64,000 nt of DNA, taken from Astrocystis sublimbata (lineage: Eukaryota > Ascomycota > Sordariomycetes > Xylariales > Xylariaceae). The notes beneath the pieces were generated by a model. It did no database searches. It was not told the DNA's origin and was given only the letters and a program-made list of their open reading frames with translations. The stretch lies in assembly GCA_022453515.1 (NCBI GenBank), contig JAJNNY010000005.1:992001-1056000 (forward strand), read 5' to 3'. Made by a program: the position numbers and the translations under genes. This document shows, in pieces, positions 23,326-35,759 of the stretch. Every line of letters begins with the position of its first letter. Within the stretch, counting starts at the first letter, position 1.

Positions 23326-26300
23326 TTGGGCCTCACAATCCTCCATACTCCAGAAACGGGGAAACGCGTCGTAGACATATTGTTTATCCATGGCCTGGGA
23401 GGCACCAGTCTACGTACATGGTGTAAAAACAGGGAGTTGGAATACTTATGGCCGCAGAAATGGCTCTCGCAAGAGACCGACTTTGCTCCGGCCCGAATAT
23501 TGACGTTTGGGTATAATGCGAACTTCTCTGCTAGGAAACAACAATGTGTTCTAGGTATCAACGACTTTGCAGCCGATCTACTTTATTGCATGAAGTACAG
23601 CTTCAGCGAGGTAGGAGATAAGATGGGCGAAGTTCCTATCGTGATAGTGGCGCATTCTATGGGCGGCCTGGTCACTAAGAAGGCTTGTAAGTGCTTCACG
23701 CAAAGGTAGGGCTTCTTCACGACTAATCATATATGCCAAGTCATTCATGGGCATTCAAACCAGGAGTATCAGCAATTGGTTTCCAACATCAAGTCAATTG
23801 TCTTCCTTGCCACACCCCACAGAGGAACGAGCCTAGCTAAAACCCTGAATCGCATCTTATCGAGCTCTGTTTTTGGCCATACCCCGAAAGACTACGTCAA
23901 TGAACTGGCCAGAAACAGTTTGGCCCTTGATGAGATCAACGACACTTTTCGTCATCATGCCTCGAAGTTGCGATTATTCTCCTTTTACGAAACGCTTGGA
24001 ACCCAGATAGGGCTCATGAATGTTATGATACTGGAAAAGCAATCTGCCTTGTTGGGATACGAAAACGAGACAACGAAGCCGTTAAACGCAAATCACCACG
24101 ATGTATGCAAATTTACTAGTAGCGACGATCCCAACTACCGATCTATCAGAGATGCCCTGCGTAGTGTCGTTAGCACTTTCCGGCCTTCCGCTGCTCATAA
24201 TGATGACGTCCAGGAGGAGCTGGCCGCTCTGCATTTATGGCTTGGACTGGAAGATACCCAGGATGATGATGTGCCTGCACTTCTGTCCATACGTAAGGAC
24301 GGAACATGCGAGGGTCTCGGCAAAACACCCGAATTCGAGAATTGGCTCACGTCGGATTATTCGCATGTTCTTTGGGCTCATGCGCCGCCTGGGTACGGAA
24401 AGTCCGTTCAGTGTTCCTTTGTGATCGACTCTCTCAAGAGACACTATAAGTGTGTTCATTGGTTCTTCAGATCGGCAGATGCACGGAAACACCTGATAGC
24501 GAACCAGTTTCGCTCGGTAGCATACCAAATCGCCATCCAGGATGCGGTTTTCCGCCGCTCTTTGACAGAACAAGCCAAAGGAGGAAATCAAATCATAAAC
24601 TCTGATGCAGCTACGGCATGGCAGGCATTGTTTGCTCCAAGGTTATCTTTGATTGACTATGATCTGTTCTGGATCATCGATGCACTAGATGAGTCGGAGT
24701 CGAGCAGGACGATAGTTGATCTCATTTCCAATATTGGAGTCTCGGAAAGGAAAATACATGTTCTCTGTTTCAGTCGTCCTTTGACATCTATCTCACAGTC
24801 TTTCAAGAAGGCCAGAAAGAGAGTTCGCGTCACTGAAATTAGCTTACGCCACAACCTTAGCGATATTCGTCTAGCTGCCGCAGATGAGTTAGAGGAGTTC
24901 CCAGCCGATGAGGAATTCAAACAATCTGTGGCTCAAGAGATCGCGGAGCGATCACATGGCAATTTCCTATGGACGACCATGGTCCTCAAGCGCATTATGG
25001 ACTGTTTCCGCCCTGAAGATGTCTGGAAGGTTCTTGAAGACTTACCAGGTGGAATGGACAAGCTATACAACCGAATGGCAGATAGCGTATGCAAGATTGA
25101 CGTAGAGGCAAATCGGCAACTATCCCGGATTTTGATATCTTGGGCAACTCATTCTATCAGGCCCATTACGGTTGATGAACTCAAGAGTGAGTATGTGAGA
25201 GAACTGAGTACAGTCCTGGACCTGAATCATCTTATCACACAGATCTGTGGGGAATTTGCCATCATCAATCAGAATGACCAACTGACCCTAGTCCATCAAA
25301 CTGCGCGGGACTACCTTCGAGCTACAGACAGACTTGGGTTTACCCTTGAGCCGTCAAAGGCTAACGAAGGATTACTTGGCGTTTGCCTCAAGTCGCTGGG
25401 TGATCTCACTCCTAATAAGATACTGCAAGGCAACATAGCATCGTTTATTTCATATTCCTCTGTTTTCTGGAGCGCACATCTTGATTTGTGCTCAGCTGAC
25501 TCCGAAGTGGTACTTGAAGCGCTATTTCGATTTTTCAGCAGCAACCTGCCGGTCTCATGGATACAGGTTTTAGCCATCAATTCTCAAACTTCAACGCTGG
25601 TCAAAGCATCGACTTCCCTCACTTCTTTCGTTAGAAGAGCGTACAGCCTCAACGACAATGAGACATCTACTCAACGTGTCTCGGAGCTCAATCTACTCGA
25701 GCGTTGGGCTACCGATCTTTTGCAGATTACAACAAAATTCGGGGGCTATTTGAACACCTGTCCCGAAATAATACACACGTGTATACCGCCCCTGAGTCCC
25801 GAAAGCTCGATCATACACAGGAAGTTCTCAAAATACCCCGCGGTGACATTGTCCATTTCCGGCGTGTCGAACACCGATTGGGACGACTGTCTCGCCAGAT
25901 TCGGGATGGGCGCGGGACGATCTAAATATTTTGCTATCTCTGGACGATTTCTTGCCGTGGCAAATGAATGGCAAATTGGCAAAGCTACTATTAGCCTTTT
26001 TGACAGTCTTACATTTCAAGAGCGACGTAAATTCTTTCTGGACGAGCCACTCTCTGCGATCTCGATTAGCCAGACAGGATCCCTGCTCGCTTGTTGTGGC
26101 CTGCTCAATACCACTATTTGGAACGTCAGCGACGGATCTACAGTCTGTAAGTTGGAAAGCTGGAAAAGGGATCGCGCTGTGACTGTCCAATTCGCACCCG
26201 ACAACTCGTCCGTTTTAGTGGCGACTAAACTGCGTCAGGTTTATAGGCTGGATATCAAGAAAGAGCATCCGTCGTGGACACTCTATGACACCCGTAACCT

Positions 26301-27927
26301 TGATGATACTTTCTTCAGCCTGCCATCTTCTCTAGCTTTCGATGAGGATTGCACTCAACTTGCGATAGGGTATCGCGGCCTTCCATTGACCATATGGAAT
26401 CTCAGTCCGCCCAAGGTCGTAGCAAGGTGCAACAGGAAACCAATTGCCAACAACGAATGGACAAGCGTGAAAGCACTCGCGTGGCACCCCTTCAATGGTC
26501 AGGTACTCTCGGTGTACGCGGATGGAGCTGTATCCAAATGGGATCCTAACGACGACACATACGAAGAAACCAAAGACGTACCAGACACCATGCCCGCGGA
26601 AATCCGATGCAGTCGCAGCGGCGCCGTCTTCGCTACAAGTACCATTGGCGGAATCATCGAGATCTATAACTACTCACGGATGGAGCCCATACATAGACTC
26701 GTCGCATCTGACATGACTTTCTCGATTGCTTTCAGCCCAGATAGTCTAAGGCTATATGACCTGCGCGAGTCGCACTGTAATGTGTGGCAACCTGATTGCC
26801 TCTTGCGAATGGCCGAGATTGGCTTGTCAGAAGATGCCGAACATGACGACAACTCCGACTCGAACGGGACAGCTCCCTTGTTCTCTGGCGTCAAACTCCC
26901 ACAATCGCAATTTGCGGAGCAGCTTGCCATCACGGCGGCTGCGAATTGCCGAGGCAATCAGCATATTTGTGCCTATGTGAAGGACGATTATATCGTAGAA
27001 GTATACGATTTACGGAGGGATGTTCAACATACGATTGAACGATGCGAAACCCGCACGGGCATATTCAATGTGGCTCTATCGCAAAAAGGTGATCACATCG
27101 CGTATACTATGCATCAAAACATAGTCCATGTCAAAAGCTTAGATCTGGCCTCGACATGCGATGAGATCAAGATTGGACTAAAATGCTCGGTAGAGCGCTC
27201 CTTCGGCGGTGGGCATATCTTCCAACTCCTCTTCGATGGGGGATGCGAGCGCATTCTTGTGTGCGGCCGGGTTGGACTAGAGATTATCCGCATTACAGAT
27301 GGAAAGGTGATAGCTGAGAAGGGCTTTACGTCAGATGACAAGCCTTCCAGATGGGAGAGCCACCCAACGGATCCAGATACACTTCTCGCATTCACCACTG
27401 GCCAAGTCAAGGCATATTCTTGGGAAACCATGGAGCCTATCACCACAATACCTGTCGAGATAAACAAGGATGCGCACGATAGAAACATAGGTAATCTGTG
27501 GGAAATGGAGTACCTCGCACCGTCATACAACTCGCGAATGCGTCTCGCCGTGACTTCCTACAAGGAGTCCCACTCGAAACATTCATCATTCCTGGTACTA
27601 GACACATCAGTGTTGTGCAGATCCGCATCTCCGCAAACAACGATTTGCACCGTTGAGATCCCCCAAACCATTGTCGACCACATCGACAGGCCGCTAGGCA
27701 TCCTGGAGGATGGTCGACTTGTTTTCGTCGACAAGGACTTGTGGGTGTGCACAGCGCGGTTGAAGCCTCCATCTTCGAGTAGACTAAAGCGACATTTCTT
27801 CTTGCCACGGGATTGGCTGACAAGCGCTGGGCTGCTACTCTGCCAGGTTCAAGCAGACGGAACGCTGTTGTGCCCAAGAAGAGGTGAGATGGCGGTGGTC
27901 AGAAGTGGTCTTGGGATGGGCTGGTAG
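23326..27927 (+). CDS. NLR-like STAND protein: SesB-type alpha/beta hydrolase, NACHT and WD-like propeller (5' end unresolved)
   Basis: The coordinate 23326 is the first recognisable conserved codon region (a TTG), not a proven start. Exon A ends at 23686; a 54-nt intron (23687-23740; GTAAGT...CCAAG, CTAAT branch) leads to exon B (23741-27927). About 1,515 residues are visible. Residues ~1-250 form an alpha/beta hydrolase: oxyanion region VDILFIHGLGG, nucleophile elbow AHSMGGL, then FLATPHRGTS and a late His in ANHHDVCKF. This is the SesB-like effector domain of fungal NLRs. The NACHT NTPase follows, with P-loop APPGYGKSV (about 24380-24408) and Walker B FWIIDALDES (about 24667-24700). From about residue 750 degenerate WD-like repeats appear (LAWHPFNGQVLSVYADGAVSKWD, NVWQPD, IVEVYDLRRD). 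Fungal NLRs of this architecture are linked to non-self recognition and regulated cell death. The exact ligand is unknown. Confidence 0.85.
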
Positions 27928-29608
27928 GAGTTGATTTATGCAGAGCTTCGAGTGTGTCTGCGACAGTTGTCATTGAGGGAGGGCTGTAACACATATGTTG
28001 GTTAGTCATGTTTAAGGCTAGACATCACCTGTGTATAATGCTGTCGTCCTTCAGATGATTTCGGCTACGTATCAGTCGAGTCACATCAAAGCTGAGTGCA
28101 AGGCTTCTCTTCTCTGATTGAAGGGCAAGTTAGGTTCTAGAGTAGAAACTTATTAATCAATCAGCCTCAGCTGAGAGAGGCGCACTAACAAGACATAAGA
28201 AAGGAACGGCGCGAGACCAGGAGCTTTTACAGAGAAGATAACGGAAACGGGCCGGCAAGCAAGTGCAAGGCCGGCCCAGACAGACGGGCCAGAAGGTGTT
28301 CCTTTTCAAAATTGGGGAACGAGCTTCCACCCCGCAACAGCTCCACAGCCTGGACAGCTGGGCCGGCTACAACCTTGAAGGCATGTGATCAAGTATACTA
28401 CCTACCTTAGGTATTGCGCCGTAGATAGGGACCCGTGGGTAGGAACATACCTACCTAGGTACCTAGGGTTTGAGTACCACAGGCAAGCGCATCTGTGCAG
28501 ACATACCACCAACTTCCCACTTGGCATCCAAGTTTGGGCTGAAGGAGACAAACAGAAAGCATAAACTGGAACTGTACTTAGGTAGGTAGGTATCTTTGGG
28601 GAAAGCAATTTCAAGGTTGTGGATGAACCATACAGTGTACTTGGAGTTTTAGAAGATAAAAAAAACAAAAAAAGCATGTTCTGCTCAGCTTTTGATGGAG
28701 GTCTTTCCACGATGCTGTTTCAGTAAGTACATGTATCTACTTAATTATCTATCACCATCAGGCATCTAGTCTTGGATTTGAAGCTTGACGATCAATATTG
28801 TGATTATATCCTACCTAAGGTACCTTACTGAAGGCAAATGGCAGACTGCGTGCAGGTAAAGCAAACAAAACCACCCAGACAGGGCCAGGGCGAGGCAACG
28901 AGGGGCAAGTGCAACTTTTTTTTTAATGGGTGGGGCAAGCGAGGGCCAGGCAGGCGAGGCGAACACCCCTCACTAGGCACCTATGCGCAGATGGGCTGGC
29001 GCTGTGCTGTTTTCGGCGAAGGAGTGGGGCGGGGAAGAAGGTGGACGGCGGTAGATAGCGGTGGATAGCTGTGGATCATAGTCGATGGTGGTCGATGGTC
29101 GGCGGTAGAACCTTGCGGGCAGCGGCGGGCAAGGGTTCTGGCACGTTCTGGTTAGCAGCGGTTGCTATGGCGGGCTGCGAGTCGTCGTCGCCCGCGCTGG
29201 GCCAATCAACGCCCCGCCTCGCCGCACCTAGGCAGGCCAGGCATGCCACTGCAGGTAACCAACGCTGCCTTCCGCTGCCTACCTACCTACCTACCTACTG
29301 AGGAACTCACTAGAAGGAAGGCCTGAAAGGTACCATACATACAGCAGGCCAGTCCGTAGAATTCGATAGAATCCCAACCCTGAAAAATTGGTCTGTGCTC
29401 CATCTCGACCTGCCTGGCGCCGCCGGACCTCTCTCTCTCTCACGGCTCGTTGATATTTCTCTGCCCTCGCCCTTCATCCTCCTCCACCTTCTTCCTCATT
29501 TTTCAATCAAGTCAACCGCTTCATCTCACTCCCGTGCTGTCTTCTTCCACCGAAGAGTAGGGCCCTTTTCTAAATACCCCCAACCAGCTTTCACTCACTT
29601 GATATCCT
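27928..29608. promoter_or_regulatory. Intergenic region and upstream region of hsp90
   Basis: Between the NLR stop and the hsp90 5' UTR intron I see no gene. CCTA/TAGG clusters occur at about 28397-28470, 28578-28592, 28812-28826 and 29277-29298. A CT-rich block (about 29424-29445, then 29460-29520) lies just upstream of the leader; such pyrimidine blocks are common near start sites of highly expressed fungal genes. Two TTC triplets 10 nt apart near 29130-29145 resemble half of a gapped heat-shock element, but this is weak. Confidence 0.5.
29277..29299. repeat. CCTA microsatellite upstream of hsp90
   Basis: About five CTAC/CCTA units in a row. It lies about 300 nt upstream of the probable hsp90 leader and is part of the dispersed motif family. 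Confidence 0.8.
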
Positions 29609-30022
29609 GTAAGTCACAAGCCCGCACCGGCTTTCCCAGCAGTGTCTTGCTACATCAGCGTCCCCGCCACCGGCCGAGCCTTGCCTACACTTTGCCTCGC
29701 CTTTTCCTTCCCCTTATCCCCCTCGCAATTGTCCTGCAAATCACCGACAGACCTCCTCTTGTTCTTGCAGCAAGCTCAACCTGGTTACTGGGCCTGCCAA
29801 TACTGCAAACCAGTTGGTGTGTAGAGGGAGCGGTGGGCCATCTACAACTCCTGCCCCACCACCGACTTCGCACAGCAACAAATCTTCCATCACATGTTTT
29901 ACCAGCTTCAGCTTTTCACCAATTTCTTCTTCCCGCTCTCTCGTCTCTCCACTGCCACTCGTTCCCCCCAATCTGACAAGTCGCCTACTCCAAATCAATT
30001 CACACTGACCATTTATCTGCAG
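29609..30022 (+). other. Probable 5' UTR intron of hsp90
   Basis: A strong donor (CCTGTAAGTCA at 29607) and a strong acceptor (CACTGACC branch, then TTTATCTGCAG ending 30022) flank 414 nt just before the hsp90 start codon at 30057. The sequence inside is C/T-rich with no sustained coding frame in phase with hsp90. Leader introns are frequent in highly expressed fungal genes. Confidence 0.6.
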
Positions 30023-30056
30023 ACCTTCCCGTTTCACTGCCACTCACACCGTCAAG

Positions 30057-32223
30057 ATGTCTGAGACTTTCGAGTTCCAGGCTGAGATCTCTCAGCTGCT
30101 CTCGCTCATCATCAACACCGTCTACTCCAACAAGGAAATCTTCTTGCGAGAATTGGTGTCCAACGCCTCCGATGCTCTGGACAAGATCAGATATGAGGCT
30201 CTCTCCGACCCCAGCAAGCTCGATACCGAGAAGGACCTCCGTATCGACATCATCCCCGACAAGGCCAACAAGACGCTCACCATCAAGGATACCGGAATCG
30301 GTATGACCAAGGCTGTAAGTTCACCCACGCACCATGGTCCATGACGCATAGTATACTAACTTGGATTTACAGGACCTCGTCAACAATCTCGGAACGATCG
30401 CCCGCTCCGGAACCAAGCAGTTCATGGAGGCCCTCACCGCCGGTGCCGATGTTTCCATGATCGGACAGTTCGGTGTCGGTTTCTACTCTGCCTACCTCGT
30501 TGCCGACCAGGTCGTCGTCATCTCCAAGCACAACGATGACGAGCAGTACATCTGGGAGTCGTCCGCCGGTGGCACATTCAGCGTTCGCCCTGACACCGAT
30601 GGCGAGCCTCTGAAGCGTGGCACCAAGATGATCCTTCACTTGAAGGATGAGCAGGCTGACTACCTTGAGGAGAGCAAGATCAAGGAGGTCATCAAGAAGC
30701 ACTCCGAGTTCATCTCCTACCCTATCTACCTCCATGTCACCAAGGAGACTGAGAAGGAGGTCCCCGACGAGGACGCCGTTGAAGAGGTTGAGGCCGATGA
30801 TGACAAGAAGCCCAAGATTGAGGAGGTCGATGACGAGGAAGAGGAGAAGGAAAAGAAGCCCAAGACCAAGAAGGTCAAGGAGACCTCCATCGAAGAGGAG
30901 GAGCTCAACAAGCAGAAGCCCATCTGGACCCGAAACCCCCAGGACATCACCCAGGAGGAGTACGCGGCCTTCTACAAGTCGCTTTCTAACGACTGGGAGG
31001 ACCACCTTGGTGTCAAACACTTCTCCGTCGAGGGTCAGCTCGAGTTCCGTGCCATCCTTTTCGTTCCCAAGCGTGCACCCTTCGATCTCTTCGAGACGAA
31101 GAAGACGAAGAACAACATCAAGCTCTACGTCCGCCGTGTCTTCATCACTGATGACGCTACCGATCTCATCCCGGAGTGGCTCAGCTTTGTCAAGGGTGTT
31201 GTCGACTCTGAGGATCTGCCCCTCAACCTGTCCCGTGAGACTCTTCAGCAGAACAAGATCATGAAGGTCATCAAGAAGAACATTGTCAAGAAGGCCCTCG
31301 AGCTCTTCAACGAGATTGCCGAGGACAAGGAGCAGTTCGACAAGTTCTACAGTGCTTTCTCCAAGAACTTGAAGCTTGGTATCCACGAGGACTCCCAGAA
31401 CCGTCAGATCCTCGCCAAGCTGCTTCGATACAACTCCACCAAGTCCGGAGACGAGCTGACCTCGCTTGCCGACTACGTCACCCGCATGGCCGAGCACCAG
31501 AAGAACGTCTACTACATCACTGGCGAGTCTCTCAAGGCTGTGCAGAAATCTCCCTTCCTCGATGCCCTCAAGGACAAGAACTTTGAGGTTCTGTTCCTTG
31601 TCGACCCCATCGATGAATACGCCATGACCCAGCTCAAGGAGTTCGAGGGCAAGAAGCTCGTTGACATCACCAAGGACTTCGACCTTGAGGAGACAGACGA
31701 GGAGAAGAAGGCCCGCGAGGCTGAGGAGAAGGAGTACGAGGAGCTGACCAAGTCGCTCAAGAATGTTCTTGGCGACAAGGTTGAGAAGGTTGTTGTTTCC
31801 CACAAGCTTGTCGGATCCCCTTGCGCTATCCGTACTGGTCAGTTCGGTTGGTCCGCCAACATGGAGCGTATCATGAAGGCTCAGGCTCTCCGTGACACCT
31901 CCATGAGCAGCTACATGAGCTCCAAGAAGACCTTCGAGATCTCGCCCAAGTCTCCCATTGTCCAAGAGCTCAAGAAGAAGGTTGAGGCCGACGGCGAGAA
32001 TGACAAGACTGTTAAGTCTATCGTTCAGCTTCTGTTCGAGACTTCTCTGCTTGTCTCTGGTTTCACCATTGATGAGCCTGCTGGCTTCGCTGAGCGCATC
32101 CACAAGCTTGTCTCTCTAGGCCTTAACCTCGACGAGGCTGATGAGGCTTCAATCGAGGAGGTGCCCTCTGCCGACACTGCCGCCGCTGAGACCGGCGACA
32201 GCGCCATGGAGGAGGTCGACTAA
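30057..32223 (+). CDS. hsp90: Cytosolic heat shock protein Hsp90
   Basis: The ATG at 30057 follows a CACCGTCAAG context. Exon 1 (30057-30314) and exon 2 (30373-32223) flank a 58-nt intron (GTAAGT, TACTAAC branch, TTACAG). The product is 702 residues, normal for the family. The N-terminal GHKL ATPase domain shows [20 protein letters not shown], the DTGIGM motif and [15 protein letters not shown]. An acidic Lys/Glu-rich charged linker follows (~residues 215-265). The middle domain has [13 protein letters not shown] with the catalytic Arg. The C-terminal dimerisation domain ends in MEEVD, which docks TPR co-chaperones, so the protein is cytosolic. It folds kinases and other signalling clients. 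Codon use is strongly C/G-ending, typical of high expression, which also creates a long antisense open frame with no meaning. Confidence 0.98.
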
Positions 32224-32995
32224 ACGATTTACGATCGCATTGAAACGGGAATGAAAAGTTCATTGGCGTTCGGATGGTTTGGCCCTCGGTATTTCTGGCA
32301 CTGGGACGATTAGGCGCGAGTAATCTTTGCTTGTTTTTTACGACTTCATACCCTCATGGATTTGGAAGTGTGAAGCCGTTCTGGTCCACTTCCGCCTGGC
32401 CATACGTTGTTGGCTCAGGGCTCTTGTATTCTACAGTGATTCCATTCATGAGATAGAGCCTGGGGTGATCTGTAGATGAATGAATGAAAGTTACAGTTTA
32501 ATGAATCAATTAACTGAACAGATTAAGTGAAACGATTCAAAACGTGTTTGACTCCATTCCTCTGGTGGACGTTGCTGATGCGCATTTTCGAAACCATGAT
32601 GGCTCAACCTGTCCACTAGGTACGCATCGTGTGAACCAAAGCTGTCGTTCCGCCCCAACTCCCAGTCAACTACTTCCCTTGCTTTTTAAATACCAGTTGC
32701 AAGCTCTCAACATCGTCCCCATCTCCGAAACTTTCGTTGATAGCGACCGTTCGAACAAGCTCTCATGCTCCGCACATAGCGTTCCAAGCCCCGACGAGTG
32801 TTTGGTTGTTGTCTACGAAGGTGCCAGGGTCCAAACTAGGTAAGTGGAAATGTGGTCAGCTTCAACTTCCAATCTCAGAGGTCTAATTATTGGCGCATTC
32901 TCGGGACCTCATGTTGTTTCTGTTGTCTGCGTGTTTGCTATCCTCTGCGTGGTGTCTTTTTCGGTCCAATCAAGCAGGGAAGTCGGGTGAGAGAC
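32224..32995. other. Convergent spacer downstream of hsp90
   Basis: This holds the hsp90 3' UTR and the end of the minus-strand secreted-protein gene. Open plus-strand frames here overlap that gene antisense or have no family features. I see no other gene. Confidence 0.5.
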
Positions 32996-33775
32996 TCACA
33001 GATCATCGTAGCACTGGCAATTCCCGCCTTCCACGAAGAAACTACCTCCTCCGACCCCGTTCTTGCAGTAATACTGGCACTTGTATTGCACGTAGGCGAA
33101 GACTCCGCCCGTCTCGGCCGGCGACGAGGCGCCGAAGGTCTGCGGTTCGATTTGAATATGTTAGTCCCTCGTCAGTGGTCTTTGATTCGATGTTTATATG
33201 CTGCTGAGAGAGTATTGTCGTGGCGCTCGCCACCTATCGTGGTGTGTTTCATGCTGGAAGACTGCTTGCTGGTGTGCTTCTTCTTTATTGTTCCTTTCCT
33301 CCCCATCTGTATCCTGTTTTCCTCGTCGTGTTCAATGACAGCATGTTCAATTGCTCTCGGATCCGAAGGCACATTCTGGCCTTCTGGATGAAAAGACCCT
33401 TCACTTTTATCTTCCCCGCTAACTTGGACGAGAGACACAAGTTCCGACAGACAGACAGCAGAAAGATGGATGAATCATCACATCAAAACAGAAAGCCCGA
33501 CAAGTATGATTGATTGTCATAAATGATTGACTTACATAGCTGCCGACAAGATGCTCACCAGCCCACCCTGACTCCGGTCGGTACCCTGATTGAAAAGAAT
33601 CCGGGCTCGGCGTCGCGGGCACATAGAATAGCATCGGATACCCAGCCGTTGTTGTCGGTGTTCCCTCCACACACGTGGTGGTTGTCGGTATCTGCGGTAT
33701 GATGACAGGTATCACGACGCCCAGGACGGTTGTGCCTGACGCGAGCAGTGTCAGGGTTGTTCTCAGCGACGGCAT
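32996..33775 (-). CDS. Small secreted protein with apple-like Cys pattern, two predicted exons
   Basis: Exon 1 (33536-33775) starts with ATG and encodes a signal peptide (MPSLRTTLTLLASGTTVLGV) and a Pro/Thr-rich stretch up to SGWAGEHLVGSY. A donor GTAAGT follows. A clean acceptor (GACTAAC branch, ACCGCAG) at 33140 starts exon 2 (32996-33139), which encodes TFGASSPAETGGVFAYVQY and then a Cys-rich end (CQYYCKNG, GNCQCYDDL). The intron would be 396 nt, long for this genome, so a missed middle exon is possible. The stop TGA overlaps a strong GTGAGT donor, so a further exon may exist; as drawn the protein has 127 residues. The Cys pattern resembles short apple/PAN-like secreted proteins of filamentous fungi. 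Function unknown. Confidence 0.6.
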
Positions 33776-35759
33776 CTTGGAAGTGAAGTTTTGAAGGGCG
33801 GGGCCTATGGAGCGAGATAAGAAGGTATGGTAGATTTAGGTGCTGAGTGAGGTTGAAAAAGTAGTTGCCTTCGCGATGAGTAATCTGTTTCGATAGATTT
33901 CTCTTGACCTTCTGCGGGTTCGTTCTCTGATGAGGTGCTTGCGTATCAAGTCAGATATCAGCTCGGAGTGTCGATATAACACAATATAGCTTCACTTGGT
34001 CTCGCAACGACAACCAGCAACAGCAAAAGTTAGGAACAAGGACGGAGTATTTGAAAATCATTTAAGAGCGAAACAAATTGACCAGACTTGCGAGATGGGT
34101 CTAGCATGATATACACCATCCCACATGTATTGTCCCCGTTCTGCCTCTGCCGCTCGGCCATCGACAGGAACATGTTGTGATGTTACATTGTCCCACAGCG
34201 GCTCATCACGGTGCTACGTAGAGCAAGACATGGATGGACAGGAACCAACACATTGGTGAATCAATAACAGCTTCATCTCTCCAACCACGGTAGTAACAAT
34301 GCGTACGAGAAACACAGCGTATGAAATAAATAACGACGTTCATGTCAGCGCCAACCTTCGCGCAAGACCAGCCAACGAGGGCCGTTGAGAGACATGGCGC
34401 TTGGAACCAGAAGGGGAGAGAGACAGGCAGAACAATTGAGCAGGGTGTGTCAGGAGGGGGGCTCACACAAGAGATGGCTTTAGCGGTTTCGCTGCAGCGC
34501 GTTCGTTACTGGCAAAAGCTGTTGGTATGGTTACATTACTTCCATACTGTCGAATCTAAGTCGACGACGACTTACTTATCCGGGGAGCCTACCAACGCGA
34601 GCTCCTTACCACACGAGCCACACAACCCCTATAGGACTGCACACTTTTCACAATTGTAGGTGACCGGCAAGACTTCCGTCGACTAGTAGCAGTAGCGATT
34701 GGTCCGATTAAATTTCAAGTTTGGCCCCCGTACCGGGGCGCACCAAGACAGAGTCATTCCCAGGTTTCGCACCAATTTCGTCTGCGTGCACCTCCATGTC
34801 GTGGCCCAGACGCCTGGGCCCTGGCTACCTAGGTAGATGGAGAACAGCGTTTATGAATGTGTATTTTTTATTCCATCTCTCTCTTGGTGTTCACTGACAG
34901 ACAGAGAACTGTATCAGCTCACAGTGACCAGGTAAACTAACAGACCAGCAACACACGAACACGAATCAGCCGGCTCCTTGATCCCACCCATCCGAGCCCG
35001 CGGATCCGGGTATTCACCAACGCAAGAATTGCCGGTGAATCTAGGCTATCTACGTACTGCATACGCGCTATCCCTGACAAACTTCACATCCAGCTGTGTA
35101 TCTGCGTCTATCCGTCACTGGGACCAGGTTTCTATTGGGCGGAAGGGCACTCCTCCAACATCCCCCCTCGAGTAGCTGCATCCTGCGGTGGATGCAGCAC
35201 ACATTATTCTTTAGTAGTAGCTTTAAGTAGGGAGTTCAGTCTCGCCTCTAAGAAGCGATTACGTCACCTATGCGTAAGGAAGTTGGGGCAAAAGACAACC
35301 TTGAAGGGGAAAAGGTAGGGATTCAAGCGCATGAGTCGTCGGCCAAAGGGTCCTGTGTTGCGGTAGAGGCAGCGGCGGGACGGCCGACAGAGACCCGCGG
35401 AACATGACTGGAGACTTTCCGGCGAACTACACTTTAGTCGAGGATATTAAGTTTGCTGCCATCTCGGAAGCGCGTCCTAATCAAGCCGTGATCGACAGAC
35501 CACCAACTTCAGCGTAACGGTCCCGACGGCAAAGCGCATCGAAGTGAAATTCCTCACGTTCGTAGTGAACATCTCATAAAAATGATTCTCTGCATGAACA
35601 GGTATTAAGAGCTCCTATGAAAATACAATCTAACGCCAGCTATGCAATGTGTCCATCAATGTGAACATGATTATCTGTCCCACCACCCGATAATAAGGAC
35701 ATCATTCTGATAAGAAACCTCCAGGCCGCACCAACAGATCAGTATACACCCACCGATGC
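33776..35759. other. 2-kb intergenic region
   Basis: This lies between the secreted-protein start and the pff1 stop. I found no supported gene. A perfect hairpin at 35175-35198 and a single short CCTA/TAGG cluster at about 34824-34836 are the only structures noticed. Frames such as 34206-34466 and 34978-35175 have no family signal. Confidence 0.5.
35175..35198. repeat. Perfect 9-bp hairpin
   Basis: The arms GCTGCATCC (35175-35183) and GGATGCAGC (35190-35198) pair fully around a 6-nt loop, TGCGGT. It stands alone in intergenic sequence. No T-run follows it, so no terminator-like call is made. Confidence 0.7.

Noticed and set aside
29125..29150. Heat-shock element upstream of hsp90
   Set aside because: Only two TTC units with 10-nt spacing are present; a functional element normally has at least three.
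30367..32103. A 578-codon minus-strand open frame opposite hsp90
   Set aside because: It mirrors the C/G-ending codon bias of hsp90, has Leu/Asp/Glu-biased antisense composition and no family features.
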